Below, in pieces: positions 1 to 7,707 of a stretch of DNA of 14,688 nt. The stretch's first letter is position 1. Each line of letters begins with the position of its first letter. The DNA lies in assembly GCA_035690065.1 (NCBI GenBank), contig DASSKW010000015.1, forward strand, positions 1 to 14,688, written 5' to 3'. Source of the stretch: DASSKW01 sp035690065 (GTDB lineage: Bacteria; Pseudomonadota; Gammaproteobacteria; Natronospirales; REEB76). The notes beneath the pieces are model-generated. The model worked only from the letters and a program-made list of their open reading frames with translations, did not search any database and was not told the origin of the DNA. A program made the translations under genes and the position numbers.

Positions 1-1686
1 CGGCGCTTCACCGAACCAGAACGGGATGTTGGGTGGCATGCCTTTCGCGTCTTCCACCAGCACCCTGCCCTGTTCGATCTTGAGGATACGGTAACTGGTG
101 TTGCCGAGCTGGAAGATGTCGCCCGGGATACTCTCGAAGGAAAAATCCTCGTTGAGCGAACCGATACGCAAACCGGAGGGCGACAAGATCACGTCGTAAT
201 CGAACTGGTCGGGGATCGCGCCGCCGTTGGTAACGGCGATGAGTTTGGCGCCACGCCGGCCGCGCAGCTTGCCGTTCACCGCATCGCGATGCAGATACGC
301 GCCACGCCGCCCGCGCCGGGTCGCGTAACCTTCGGCCAGCATCCGTACCACTTCGGTATATTCTTCGCGTGTCAGCGCGCGGTATGGCCAGGTGTGACGA
401 ATGTGTTCGAACAGTTCCGCTTCGTCCCATTCGCGACACGCCACGTCAGCTACGATCTGCTGTGCCAGCACATCCAGCGGTGCATCCGGCACCCGCAAGG
501 CATCCAGTTCGCCATCCTGCACGGCACCGAGTAACGCCGCGCATTCGACCAGATCGTCACGCGACAAGGGAAACAAGCGGCCTTCCGGCAACGCACTCAA
601 GGCATGACCGGAACGGCCCACCCGCTGCAGGAAGGTGCCGATACTGCGCGGCGAACCGAGCTGGCACACCAGATCCACCTCGCCGATGTCGATGCCCAAT
701 TCCAGTGAAGCGGTCGCCACCAGGGCTTTCAGTTCGCCACGTTTCAAGCGCTGCTCGGCATCGAGCCGGTGTGCACGCGCCAGACTGCCGTGGTGCGACG
801 TGACATGCTGTTCGCCGATGCGTTCCGCGAGATGCCGGGCAGTACGCTCCGCCTGGCGCCGGTTGTTGGCGAAGATCAACGTCGTGTGATGTGTCTGGAT
901 GAGTCCGGCGAGCCGGTCGTAAGTTTCCGACCAGACTTCGTTGGCCATCACCGGCGTCAGCGGCGAGCGCGGTAATTCCAGATGCAGACTGCGTTCGCGT
1001 ATGTGACCGGTATCGATGATGTTGCAGGCTTCGCCGCCAGTGAGGAATTGAGCAACTGTTTCGATCGGTTTCTGGGTCGCCGACAGGCCGATACGTACCG
1101 GCGGTTGCGGTGTGAGCGCCGCGAGACGTTCCAGCGACAAGGCCAGGTGCGCGCCACGCTTGTTGCCGGCCAGAGCATGGATCTCGTCCACGATCACACT
1201 GCGCACCGTGGACAACAGTCGGCGGCCGGAATCCGAGGTTAGCAGGATATACAGCGATTCCGGCGTGGTGACCACGATGTGCGGCGGGGTGCGGCGCATG
1301 CGCTCGCGCTCGCTCTGCGGGGTATCGCCGGTACGCACCCAGGCGCGGATCTCCACATCCGGCAGGCCGGATTCGAACAGTTCGTTGCGGATGCCCTCCA
1401 GCGGGGCCTGCAGATTCTTCTGGATGTCGTTGGACAGGGCCTTGAGCGGTGAGATGTAGAGCACCTGACAGGCATCCGGCAAGCCGTGTGCCACGCCTTC
1501 GCACACCAGGTCGTCGATCGCGGACAGGAACGCCGCCAGGGTCTTGCCGGAACCGGTGGGCGCCGCGATCAGCGTATGCCGGCCCTGCTTGATGACCGGC
1601 CAGGCCTCGGCCTGCGCGCCGGTGGCGGCGGCGAAAGTCTTGCGGAACCACGCAACGGTGGCGGGATGGAATGAGTTCAGCGCCAT
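1..1686 (-). CDS. lhr: Lhr-family ATP-dependent DNA helicase, N-terminal 562 codons (3' end beyond the window)
   Basis: Superfamily 2 helicase of the Lhr (large helicase-related) type, a DNA-repair-associated 3'-5' translocase. Translating the minus strand from ATG 1686 gives an uninterrupted frame to base 1. Visible motifs: Walker A PTGSGKT (residues 43-49), motif II DEIH (167-170), motif III SAT (202-204), the second RecA domain with ATASLELGIDIG (324-335) and motif VI QRVGRSGH (354-361). The winged-helix/Lhr-core region follows, ending in MPPNIPFWFGEAP at the window edge. Lhr proteins are roughly 800-1500 residues, so a C-terminal part is missing only because the window stops. It is transcribed away from the dar-type operon across a 193-base spacer. 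An upstream ATG at 1696 is out of frame and meets a stop after five codons. Family identity is secure; short versus long Lhr form cannot be told here. Confidence 0.93.
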   Translation of the reverse strand, partial: MALNSFHPATVAWFRKTFAAATGAQAEAWPVIKQGRHTLIAAPTGSGKTLAAFLSAIDDLVCEGVAHGLPDACQVLYISPLKALSNDIQKNLQAPLEGIRNELFESGLPDVEIRAWVRTGDTPQSERERMRRTPPHIVVTTPESLYILLTSDSGRRLLSTVRSVIVDEIHALAGNKRGAHLALSLERLAALTPQPPVRIGLSATQKPIETVAQFLTGGEACNIIDTGHIRERSLHLELPRSPLTPVMANEVWSETYDRLAGLIQTHHTTLIFANNRRQAERTARHLAERIGEQHVTSHHGSLARAHRLDAEQRLKRGELKALVATASLELGIDIGEVDLVCQLGSPRSIGTFLQRVGRSGHALSALPEGRLFPLSRDDLVECAALLGAVQDGELDALRVPDAPLDVLAQQIVADVACREWDEAELFEHIRHTWPYRALTREEYTEVVRMLAEGYATRRGRRGAYLHRDAVNGKLRGRRGAKLIAVTNGGAIPDQFDYDVILSPSGLRIGSLNEDFSFESIPGDIFQLGNTSYRILKIEQGRVLVEDAKGMPPNIPFWFGEAP

Positions 1687-1879
1687 CGGGGCATGATACT
1701 GCGTCCGGTAAATCCGTGGGGTGGCCCTAAAATTCCGCCGACCGCCGGTTAAATGTTACAGAATTATTATTTACTCTATGCGATGATGTTCCCCCGGCTG
1801 ATGAGCGGAAGATCTCTGTTGCAGACGCCTGTCCCAAACTGGACCACTTGTTGAACATGGTCAGTAAGATCAATCAGTT

Positions 1880-2809
1880 ATGATCAAAAAGAAAGTATTG
1901 GTGGTCCACTACGCTTCGCCCAGTGGGCAATTGAGCGAGGTGGTCCGGAACCTGGCAGCCCCGCTGACCGAGGCCGCCGGGATCGAGGTCCAGCATCTGG
2001 TATTACGTTGCCGGGACCCCTATCCGTTCCCCTGGCCGATCCTGCGTTTCTTCGACACCTTCCCGGAGGCGATCTATCTCGACCCTCCCGAGCTCGAACC
2101 ACTGGATCTCGCCCGGGACCATCGCTTCGACCTGGTGATCCTCGGTTATCAGGTCTGGTTTCTGTCGCCGTCACTGCCCACGACAGCGTTCCTCAAGGAC
2201 CCGCTGGTAAAGAACCTGTTGCATGACACGCCGGTGGTAACCGTGATCGCCTGCCGCGATATGTGGCTGCTGGCCCAGGAACGGGTCAAGGAATTGTTGT
2301 CCGCATGTGGCGCTCGTCTGGTCGGCAACATCGCGCTGGTGGACGAAGCCGGCAGCATCGGCAGTTTCCTCGCCACGCCGCTGTGGATGCTGACCGGGAA
2401 ACGCGGTCCGCTGCTGGGCGGACTGACGCCGCGTGCCGGAGTCAAGCCGGAGCAGATTGCAGGTAGCCGACGTTTCGGCGCGCGCATCGCGCAAGTGCTG
2501 AACGACGATCAGCCGCTCGATACCGATCTGTTACGCGGTCTCGGCGCAGTGAAGATCAACACTAACCTGATCGCGACCGAAAAAGCCGCGCGCCGCAGTT
2601 TTCTGGCCTGGGGAAAATTGTTGCGCGCGCTCGGCAAACAGGGATCCTGGGCACGGCAACCGGTGGTGATGATCTACATCGTATTTCTGATCGCACTGCT
2701 GATCACCGTGCTGCCCATCAGCGCCCTGTTCAAGACACTTCTGGCGCCGCTCATGCGTAACCGTATCGCGGCCCAGCAAACCTATTTCAGTCAACCATCA
2801 GGCGAATAA
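1880..2809 (+). CDS. darA: DarA-like dialkylresorcinol biosynthesis enzyme (flavodoxin-like fold with C-terminal membrane segment)
   Basis: Resembles DarA, usually annotated 'dialkylresorcinol condensing enzyme', which acts with the DarB ketosynthase and is thought to aromatise the cyclohexanedione intermediate to a resorcinol. The 309 residues begin with a flavodoxin-like first strand and phosphate-loop-like segment (KKVLVVHYASPSGQL, residues 4-18). A second flavodoxin-like strand and loop lies at 84-105 (DLVILGYQVWFLSPSLPTTAF). A strongly hydrophobic stretch at about 261-283 predicts one membrane segment near the C-terminus, followed by a short basic tail. The start is fixed by the first beta strand beginning at residue 4; no good Shine-Dalgarno is visible. 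A tiny out-of-frame ORF (1857-1883) overlaps the start as ATGA. First gene of a four-gene operon, 14 bases before the darB-like gene. Family call is good; the exact chemistry and cofactor are inferred. Confidence 0.75.
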   Translation: MIKKKVLVVHYASPSGQLSEVVRNLAAPLTEAAGIEVQHLVLRCRDPYPFPWPILRFFDTFPEAIYLDPPELEPLDLARDHRFDLVILGYQVWFLSPSLPTTAFLKDPLVKNLLHDTPVVTVIACRDMWLLAQERVKELLSACGARLVGNIALVDEAGSIGSFLATPLWMLTGKRGPLLGGLTPRAGVKPEQIAGSRRFGARIAQVLNDDQPLDTDLLRGLGAVKINTNLIATEKAARRSFLAWGKLLRALGKQGSWARQPVVMIYIVFLIALLITVLPISALFKTLLAPLMRNRIAAQQTYFSQPSGE

Positions 2810-2823
2810 GACGGAATCTCACG

Positions 2824-3996
2824 ATGACAGGCAAGGCATATATCACCAACCTTTCGGCGTTCCTGCCCAACACCCCGATTACCAACGATGAGATGGAAAC
2901 CGTGCTGGGTATGGTCAATGGCCGCCCGTCACGTGCGCGTCGCATCATCCTGCGCTCCAACGGCATCAAGACCCGCCACTATGCGGTCGATCCTGCTACC
3001 GGCAGCGCTACGCACAGCAATGCGCAACTGACCGCCGCCGCCGTGCGCGGACTCGTCAACAGTCATTTCAAACTGGAACAGATCGATCTGCTCGCTTGCG
3101 GCACCACCTTCGCCGACCAGCTGGTACCGAGCCACACCAACATGGTGCATGGCGAACTCGGGATACCGCCCTGTGAAAATATCAGCACCTCGGGCGTCTG
3201 CATCAGCAGCACCACCGCGCTCAAATACGCCATGTACGGCGTCGCCGCGGGCGAATTCCAGCATGCCGTGAGCGCCGGTTCCGAGACGCCGTCGTCGGTG
3301 ATGCACGCGCGCAACTTCCAGGCCGAGAGCGACGCCCAGGTCGATGCCCTCGAAAGCAACGGGATCCTCGCGTTCCAGAAAGATTTCATCCGCTGGATGC
3401 TGTCGGACGGCGCAGGCGCGGCGCTGGTCGAACCGCAACCAGCACGTGAAGGTTTGTCACTGCGGATCGACTGGATAGTCGAACGTTCCTATGCCAACGA
3501 ACAACCCGCCTGCATGTATGGCGGTGCCGAAAAACAGGCAGATGGCAGTCTGAAGGGCTGGCCGGCCTATCAACCGGCAGAATGGGCCGAACGTTCGGTA
3601 TTCACGCTCAAACAGGATGTCAAACAGCTCAACGAACATGTGATGTATTACACCGTCGAGCGGCCGTTGCGCGAATTACCGAAACTGAAGGATCTCAAAC
3701 CGGAACAAGTCGATTACTTCCTGCCGCATTACTCCTCGCATTATTTCCGCGAACGGGTCCGTGAGCACATGTTGAAGGCCGGTTTCGATATCCCGTTCGA
3801 ACGCTGGTTCACCAACCTCTACACCAAGGGCAACACCGGTGCAGCCTCGATCTACATCATGCTTGAGGAGTTGTTCCATTCCGGAAAGCTGAAACCCGGC
3901 AACCGCCTGTTGTGTTACGTGCCGGAAAGCGGCCGCTTCAACACCGCCTGGATCCATCTCACCGTCTGCGATGCTGCCGGCAACATCCGGCCCTGA
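2824..3996 (+). CDS. darB: DarB-like beta-ketoacyl-ACP synthase III (resorcinol/cyclohexanedione-forming ketosynthase)
   Basis: Thiolase-fold ketosynthase of 390 residues, longer than housekeeping FabH (about 320) and in line with DarB-type enzymes that join two beta-ketoacyl thioesters and cyclise them. The Cys-His-Asn triad of the KAS III group can be placed: Cys126 in GVCISSTTAL, His302 in YFLPHYSSHYF and Asn337 in KGNTGAAS. The C-terminal half keeps the family pattern of ESGRFNTAWIHLTV. It starts 14 bases after darA, with a GGAA as weak ribosome-binding site, and ends 7 bases before the next gene. The darA-darB adjacency is the strongest support for a resorcinol pathway rather than fatty-acid initiation. 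Alternatives are another KAS III-like condensing enzyme of secondary metabolism; that it is a catalytically complete KAS III is well supported by the sequence. Confidence 0.82.
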   Translation: MTGKAYITNLSAFLPNTPITNDEMETVLGMVNGRPSRARRIILRSNGIKTRHYAVDPATGSATHSNAQLTAAAVRGLVNSHFKLEQIDLLACGTTFADQLVPSHTNMVHGELGIPPCENISTSGVCISSTTALKYAMYGVAAGEFQHAVSAGSETPSSVMHARNFQAESDAQVDALESNGILAFQKDFIRWMLSDGAGAALVEPQPAREGLSLRIDWIVERSYANEQPACMYGGAEKQADGSLKGWPAYQPAEWAERSVFTLKQDVKQLNEHVMYYTVERPLRELPKLKDLKPEQVDYFLPHYSSHYFRERVREHMLKAGFDIPFERWFTNLYTKGNTGAASIYIMLEELFHSGKLKPGNRLLCYVPESGRFNTAWIHLTVCDAAGNIRP

Positions 3997-4003
3997 GATC
4001 AAG

Positions 4004-4408
4004 ATGAAAAGAGAAGAAGTCCCGCAGCAGAATGCCAAGGCCTTCATGGGCCACAGCAAACTTCTGTATGCGCAGGACCAGGACGGTCGCTATGTGCCCG
4101 CACCCTGCAACGGCTGGGAAGCCGAGGAGATCGTGCTCGATCAGGCGATAGCGGAATATGAACGTCAAGCCGTCGATGCCTGGACGCGCGCACGACAAGG
4201 GCAGGCATCCACGCTGGAATATCACATGTACCGCCAGCGCATGGACCTGGTACTGCTCGCACAGAGCACCGGCTTCTTCAAATGGCGGGTACGCAGACAT
4301 ATTCGCGTTGGCGCATTCCAGAAGTTGAGCGAAAGCTGTCGGCAACGTTATGCCGATGCGCTGGGCATCGCTCCCGGGCAGCTCGATACTCTCCCGGAAA
4401 AACCATGA
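4004..4408 (+). CDS. Uncharacterised 134-residue protein of the resorcinol operon, possible Xre-like helix-turn-helix at C-terminus
   Basis: Soluble, charged protein with no signal peptide or membrane segment. I do not recognise a named function. Residues 80-128 look like a Cro/C1-type helix-turn-helix layout: LLAQSTGFFKWRVRRHI resembles the first helices and recognition helix, and LSESCRQRYADALGIAPGQL resembles the usual closing 'adaLgi...eL' helix. The first 75 residues carry no motif I can place. It lies between darB-like and btrH-like genes, 7 bases after the former and overlapping the latter by four bases (ATGA), so it is cotranscribed and probably translationally coupled. The start chosen is ATG 4004 (MKREEV); an in-frame ATG at 3971 would overlap the darB-like gene by 26 bases and adds residues of low character. 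It may be a regulator or a structural/scaffold part of the pathway; confidence that it is a real gene is high. Confidence 0.78.
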   Translation: MKREEVPQQNAKAFMGHSKLLYAQDQDGRYVPAPCNGWEAEEIVLDQAIAEYERQAVDAWTRARQGQASTLEYHMYRQRMDLVLLAQSTGFFKWRVRRHIRVGAFQKLSESCRQRYADALGIAPGQLDTLPEKP

Positions 4409-5439
4409 ATACAGCACTTTTGAGCGCTGCCGTTCCAGCATCCGATATTGAGATCCCGTTCGATCATCAACAGAGTGCGCACTGCGAAAGCGGCGTCATC
4501 TCCTCCCTGTTGCGTCACGCAAAGGTTCCGATCTCAGAACCCATGGCGTTCGGCATCGCCACCGGCCTGTGCTTCGCCTATCTGCCATTTGTGAAGTTTG
4601 GCGGGTTGCCATTGTTCGCCTATCGCATGCCCCCCGGCAAAATAATCCGCAGCCTGACACGGCGGCTCGGTATCAGGATGCATTTCGAGACCTTCAAACA
4701 ACCTGAAGCTGGCATGCGGGCGCTCGATCGATATCTGGCCCAGGGGCGAGCGGTCGGTATCCAGACTTCCGCATACTGGCTGACGTACTTCCCGCCGGAT
4801 ATGCGTTTCCATTTCAACGCCCACAATCTGGTGGTGTACGGCAAGCGCGACAACAACTATCTGATCAGCGATCCGGTGATCGATATCCTGGTCGAATGCA
4901 AAGTCGATGATCTCAGGAAGGCCCGTTTCACACGCGGTGTGATGGCGCCCAAAGGCATGCTCTATTACCCTGAATTCATTCCGTCACAGATAGACCTGCC
5001 ACGCGCCATCCGCAAAGGGATACTCTCCACTACCGGCATGATGCTGTATGCGCCGATACCGATACTGGGCGTACGCGGCATCCGTCTGGTATCGCGCAAG
5101 ATCCGTAAACTCGATCCACGCAAGGAACATCACAACAAACTGCTGCTCGGCCATATCGTGCGGATGCAGGAAGAGATCGGTACCGGTGGAGCCGGCTTCC
5201 GTTTCCTGTATGCCTCGTTCCTGCAGGAAGCGGCCAGTCTGCTGGGCAAGCCCGGACTCGCCAGGATCGCAAACGACCTGACAGCGGTCGGTGATGAATG
5301 GCGCCGGTTTGCCTTGCATGCCGCCAAGATGTGCAAGGACCGGATGCCGATGGATTACGGGATGCTGGCCGATCAGTTGCTGGATTGTGCGGAGCGTGAA
5401 AAGCGTATCTACAAGCAGTTACGCGCCGAGATGAAATAA
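4405..5439 (+). CDS. BtrH-like acyltransferase (butirosin biosynthesis protein H N-terminal domain)
   Basis: 344-residue protein whose first half matches the BtrH N-terminal family. BtrH itself moves an amino-acyl side chain from a carrier protein to ribostamycin in butirosin synthesis. A papain/C39-like catalytic set can be proposed: Cys27 in AHCESGVISSLL, His140 in FNAHNLVVYG and Asp156 in LISDPV. The second half (about 195-344) is helical and corresponds to the C-terminal region often found with this domain. There is no signal peptide. The start chosen is ATG 4405, which overlaps the stop of the upstream gene as ATGA and has GGAAA about six bases upstream; the frame stays open back to 4282 but that would bury the start in the upstream gene. 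Last gene of the plus-strand operon, its last 21 bases overlapping the converging operon. Being clustered with an ACP fits an ACP-dependent acyl transfer, but the acceptor is unknown. Confidence 0.72.
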   Translation: MNTALLSAAVPASDIEIPFDHQQSAHCESGVISSLLRHAKVPISEPMAFGIATGLCFAYLPFVKFGGLPLFAYRMPPGKIIRSLTRRLGIRMHFETFKQPEAGMRALDRYLAQGRAVGIQTSAYWLTYFPPDMRFHFNAHNLVVYGKRDNNYLISDPVIDILVECKVDDLRKARFTRGVMAPKGMLYYPEFIPSQIDLPRAIRKGILSTTGMMLYAPIPILGVRGIRLVSRKIRKLDPRKEHHNKLLLGHIVRMQEEIGTGGAGFRFLYASFLQEAASLLGKPGLARIANDLTAVGDEWRRFALHAAKMCKDRMPMDYGMLADQLLDCAEREKRIYKQLRAEMK

Positions 5440-6279
5440 GCTCCAGCCACGTTCCGTATCCCCGTCCGCCAGAAACAGATTCTTCTGCCTGCCTTCGACG
5501 ACAAACTCCGCAAGCGAAACGGTCTCCAGACTGTCGTGGAAGCCCCGCTGCGAAGCAGGTAACGTGCTGCTGCCATAGTCCTGTTGCAAGGTATCCGCCA
5601 TGGGTTGCTCCATGCTGCGGGCACAGCACACGGTATCGCCGTCACACCACGCCGATTTCAGAACCGTCTGCAGCTCCACAAATGCCGCGAACCGTTGCAG
5701 GTGTAATTGCCGGCCACCTTCGCCAGCAGTCTGCAGCAGCAGCCAATCGCTGCCTTCTGCCATCAGCATGCCGGCAGCCAGCCCCTGTCGTCGCCGATGT
5801 TCTGCCAGCGGCAGCGTGACTTCTTCGACCACGCCGACCAATGCCTGACTGACGACGCCGAGCGTCAGATCCGCCATCGCCATGCTCAGTACCGCTTGCA
5901 GGCTGGCACCGCGCCGGGAGATGAACAGGTTCTGACCCTGCAGGTCGAGATTCTTCGCGACGTAATACCCGGCTGCACTGCCCAGAGTATTGATGAAATT
6001 GAATGGTTTGGGAATCTCGTGATCGTGTATCAATCGTTTCTGAATTACTGCGTTGTTGCCGATCGGGCCGAGCCCGGAGCCGAGATAGATACCGCAGTCC
6101 GCTCGCAGTGACTGGCTGGCAGCACATCGGGCCGAACCCAGCAGTGCCAGCTGGATGAAACGGTCGATACGACGAAACGGCTCGCGGCACAGTTGCTTCA
6201 GGGTCGAATCCAGCGTCGGCAACCCTGTGTCGTCAGGGACGGTCTGCAGATAATGGCTGGCTGAGATGACTTGAATCAC
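5419..6279 (-). CDS. Chain-length-factor-like beta-ketoacyl synthase partner lacking the catalytic cysteine
   Basis: A short (286-residue) ketosynthase-like protein of the kind that pairs with a FabF-type enzyme in aryl-polyene and related clusters (N-terminal ketoacyl-synthase 2 type). The thiolase-fold core is recognisable in IYLGSGLGPIGNN (64-76) and PFNFINTLGSAAGYYVAK (92-109). At the nucleophile elbow, where a ketosynthase has a Cys, the sequence reads FISRRGASLQ (119-128), with Arg123 at the aligned position. Neither the two active-site histidines nor the matching lysine of its partner is evident. It is therefore expected to be non-condensing and to shape chain length in a heterodimer. 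It starts at GTG 6279, overlapping the stop of the upstream ketosynthase as GTGA, which indicates translational coupling and a 1:1 complex. Last gene of its operon, overlapping the opposing gene by 21 bases tail to tail. Confidence 0.8.
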   Translation of the reverse strand: MIQVISASHYLQTVPDDTGLPTLDSTLKQLCREPFRRIDRFIQLALLGSARCAASQSLRADCGIYLGSGLGPIGNNAVIQKRLIHDHEIPKPFNFINTLGSAAGYYVAKNLDLQGQNLFISRRGASLQAVLSMAMADLTLGVVSQALVGVVEEVTLPLAEHRRRQGLAAGMLMAEGSDWLLLQTAGEGGRQLHLQRFAAFVELQTVLKSAWCDGDTVCCARSMEQPMADTLQQDYGSSTLPASQRGFHDSLETVSLAEFVVEGRQKNLFLADGDTERGWSLFHLGA

Positions 6280-7427
6280 GGCGTGAACTTCTCTACTGCC
6301 AGCACGGTATTGTTGCCGCCGAAACCGAAGTGGTTGAGCAGATAGTAGCCATCCGGCGCTGCCACAGGCGCAGTGAGCGGAGATACCCCGAGTATCGGAT
6401 CGGGGGTCTCGACCGCGGTTGAGGCAGGCAGGAATCCTTTCTGCAGCGCGCCACCGAACAACACCAGCTCATTGATACTGCAGGCGCCCATGGTGTGCCC
6501 GATGAACGGTTTGAGTGCCGATACCGGCGGCAGGCTGTCGAACACCTGATGCATCCCCGCCGCTTCGGCGGTATCCCCGGTGGGTGTGGCAGTGGCATGC
6601 GCCTTGATGCCGCGTATCTGACCTGCTTGCAGCTTGATCTGTTCCAGAGTACTGCTCAGCACCGCTGCGACAGAATCACCCTGTGGGTTGGCGGTGGTAA
6701 CACTATGGGTATCACAATTATTTGTGCCACCGACCACCCGCAAACCACCCACATCACCGGGATGTGTGGACAGCACCACCGCACCGATACCTTCACCAAA
6801 CACCATGCCTTTGCGATTCGCATCGAAGGGCTGGATGGTGTCTGCAACAAGTTGCAATCCGGAAAAACCAGTCAGCGTGGTGAGGTTGGCCAGCTCCACA
6901 CCCACGACCAAGGCATGTCTATACCAGCCCATTTCAAGCATCCGCAGTGCACCGAGCAGCGCATTGGCCGATGCGGTGCAGGCAGTATTGTATGCATAGG
7001 TATCGCCCGCGCATCCCAGCGTACGCCGGATGATCTCACCGATATCCTGGTATCCGCATAATGGCATCGGCAGCGCGGCACCTGATCCCTCTGCCAGGGC
7101 TTTCGCATACTGCACTTCGGACGAGCCGATCGAAAAACATGAAGAGCCTGTGAACAGTGGCAGCCTGCGAAGCTCCACGGCACTCAATCCTGCTTGTACG
7201 ATCGCTGCACGTACCACCGGTACGAGCAGACGTGTGAAACGGCTGTCATCAAACAAGTCACCGCCATCCGGGATACGGTAATACGGAATCCGCATCGGCT
7301 CGTCGAATCCATCCAGCTGTACGTGCACAGGCCGGATCTGCATCTGTTGCATGGCTGTGATGCAAGTTTCCACGTCTGTGCCCAGCGCACAACTCAGACC
7401 CATGCCACGGATATAAGCGCCAGACAT
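6276..7427 (-). CDS. Beta-ketoacyl-ACP synthase II (FabF-like), catalytic subunit
   Basis: Decarboxylating Claisen condensing enzyme of 383 residues with a complete Cys-His-His site: Cys150 in YNTACTASANALLGAL, His277 in KAHATATPTGDTAEA, Lys306 and His311 in KPFIGHTMGACSINE, and the closing glycine-rich NHFGFGGNN (365-373). The TPTGD...E and GHT.G patterns are those of FabF/type II polyketide ketosynthases. It is a divergent secondary-metabolism enzyme rather than housekeeping fabF, judged by its position next to a dedicated ACP and a chain-length-factor partner. It sits 7 bases downstream of the ACP gene and overlaps the partner's start. The start ATG 7427 is supported by MSGAYIRGMGLSCALG, the typical first strand of the fold. 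It probably elongates ACP-bound acyl chains feeding the DarB-like enzyme; substrate and chain length cannot be read from sequence. Confidence 0.88.
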   Translation of the reverse strand: MSGAYIRGMGLSCALGTDVETCITAMQQMQIRPVHVQLDGFDEPMRIPYYRIPDGGDLFDDSRFTRLLVPVVRAAIVQAGLSAVELRRLPLFTGSSCFSIGSSEVQYAKALAEGSGAALPMPLCGYQDIGEIIRRTLGCAGDTYAYNTACTASANALLGALRMLEMGWYRHALVVGVELANLTTLTGFSGLQLVADTIQPFDANRKGMVFGEGIGAVVLSTHPGDVGGLRVVGGTNNCDTHSVTTANPQGDSVAAVLSSTLEQIKLQAGQIRGIKAHATATPTGDTAEAAGMHQVFDSLPPVSALKPFIGHTMGACSINELVLFGGALQKGFLPASTAVETPDPILGVSPLTAPVAAPDGYYLLNHFGFGGNNTVLAVEKFTP

Positions 7428-7434
7428 CGGTATC

Positions 7435-7701
7435 TCAGGAGGCGTTATCTGAAAGAATGAAACTGGCCAGGGTATTTATCGAGGTGAGCGCCGCACGCGT
7501 CTGGTTGTTGCCGTCGATGCGCTTGCCGTATTTCTGCTTGACAGCCAATGCAATCTGCAAGGCATCCAACGAGTCCAGCGCGAGACTGCCTTCACTGCCG
7601 ATCAGGATCGCATCATCCTGGATCTGTTCCGGCGCCACTTTCTTCTCACATTCCTTGACGATCAATTGTTTGAGTTCGAGTTTGAGTTGCTCTCTGTCCA
7701 T
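7435..7701 (-). CDS. Acyl carrier protein
   Basis: 88-residue carrier protein with the phosphopantetheine attachment site LALDSLDALQIAL; Ser44 in Asp-Ser-Leu is the expected modified residue. The preceding IGSEGSL and the following KYGKRI are typical of carrier proteins from aryl-polyene and resorcinol clusters. It corresponds in role to DarC or another pathway-dedicated ACP. It starts at ATG 7701, six bases after the permease stop, with a strong AAGGAGG lying inside the last codons of the permease gene. The stop is seven bases before the ketosynthase. The gene order ACP-ketosynthase-chain length factor is a common unit in such clusters. A phosphopantetheinyl transferase is not encoded in the window, so activation must come from elsewhere in the genome. 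Confidence 0.9.
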   Translation of the reverse strand: MDREQLKLELKQLIVKECEKKVAPEQIQDDAILIGSEGSLALDSLDALQIALAVKQKYGKRIDGNNQTRAALTSINTLASFILSDNAS

Positions 7702-7707
7702 AACTTC

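Noticed and set aside
557..1651. A 364-codon open frame on the minus strand inside the helicase gene
   Set aside because: It is a different frame of the same strand; the true frame from 1686 shows every SF2/Lhr motif, while this one is Arg/Ala/Gly-rich without domain features.
1749..1777. TTAAAT/TACTCT pair with 17-base spacing as a darA promoter
   Set aside because: Only three of six matches in each box, in a generally AT-rich stretch; not distinguishable from background.
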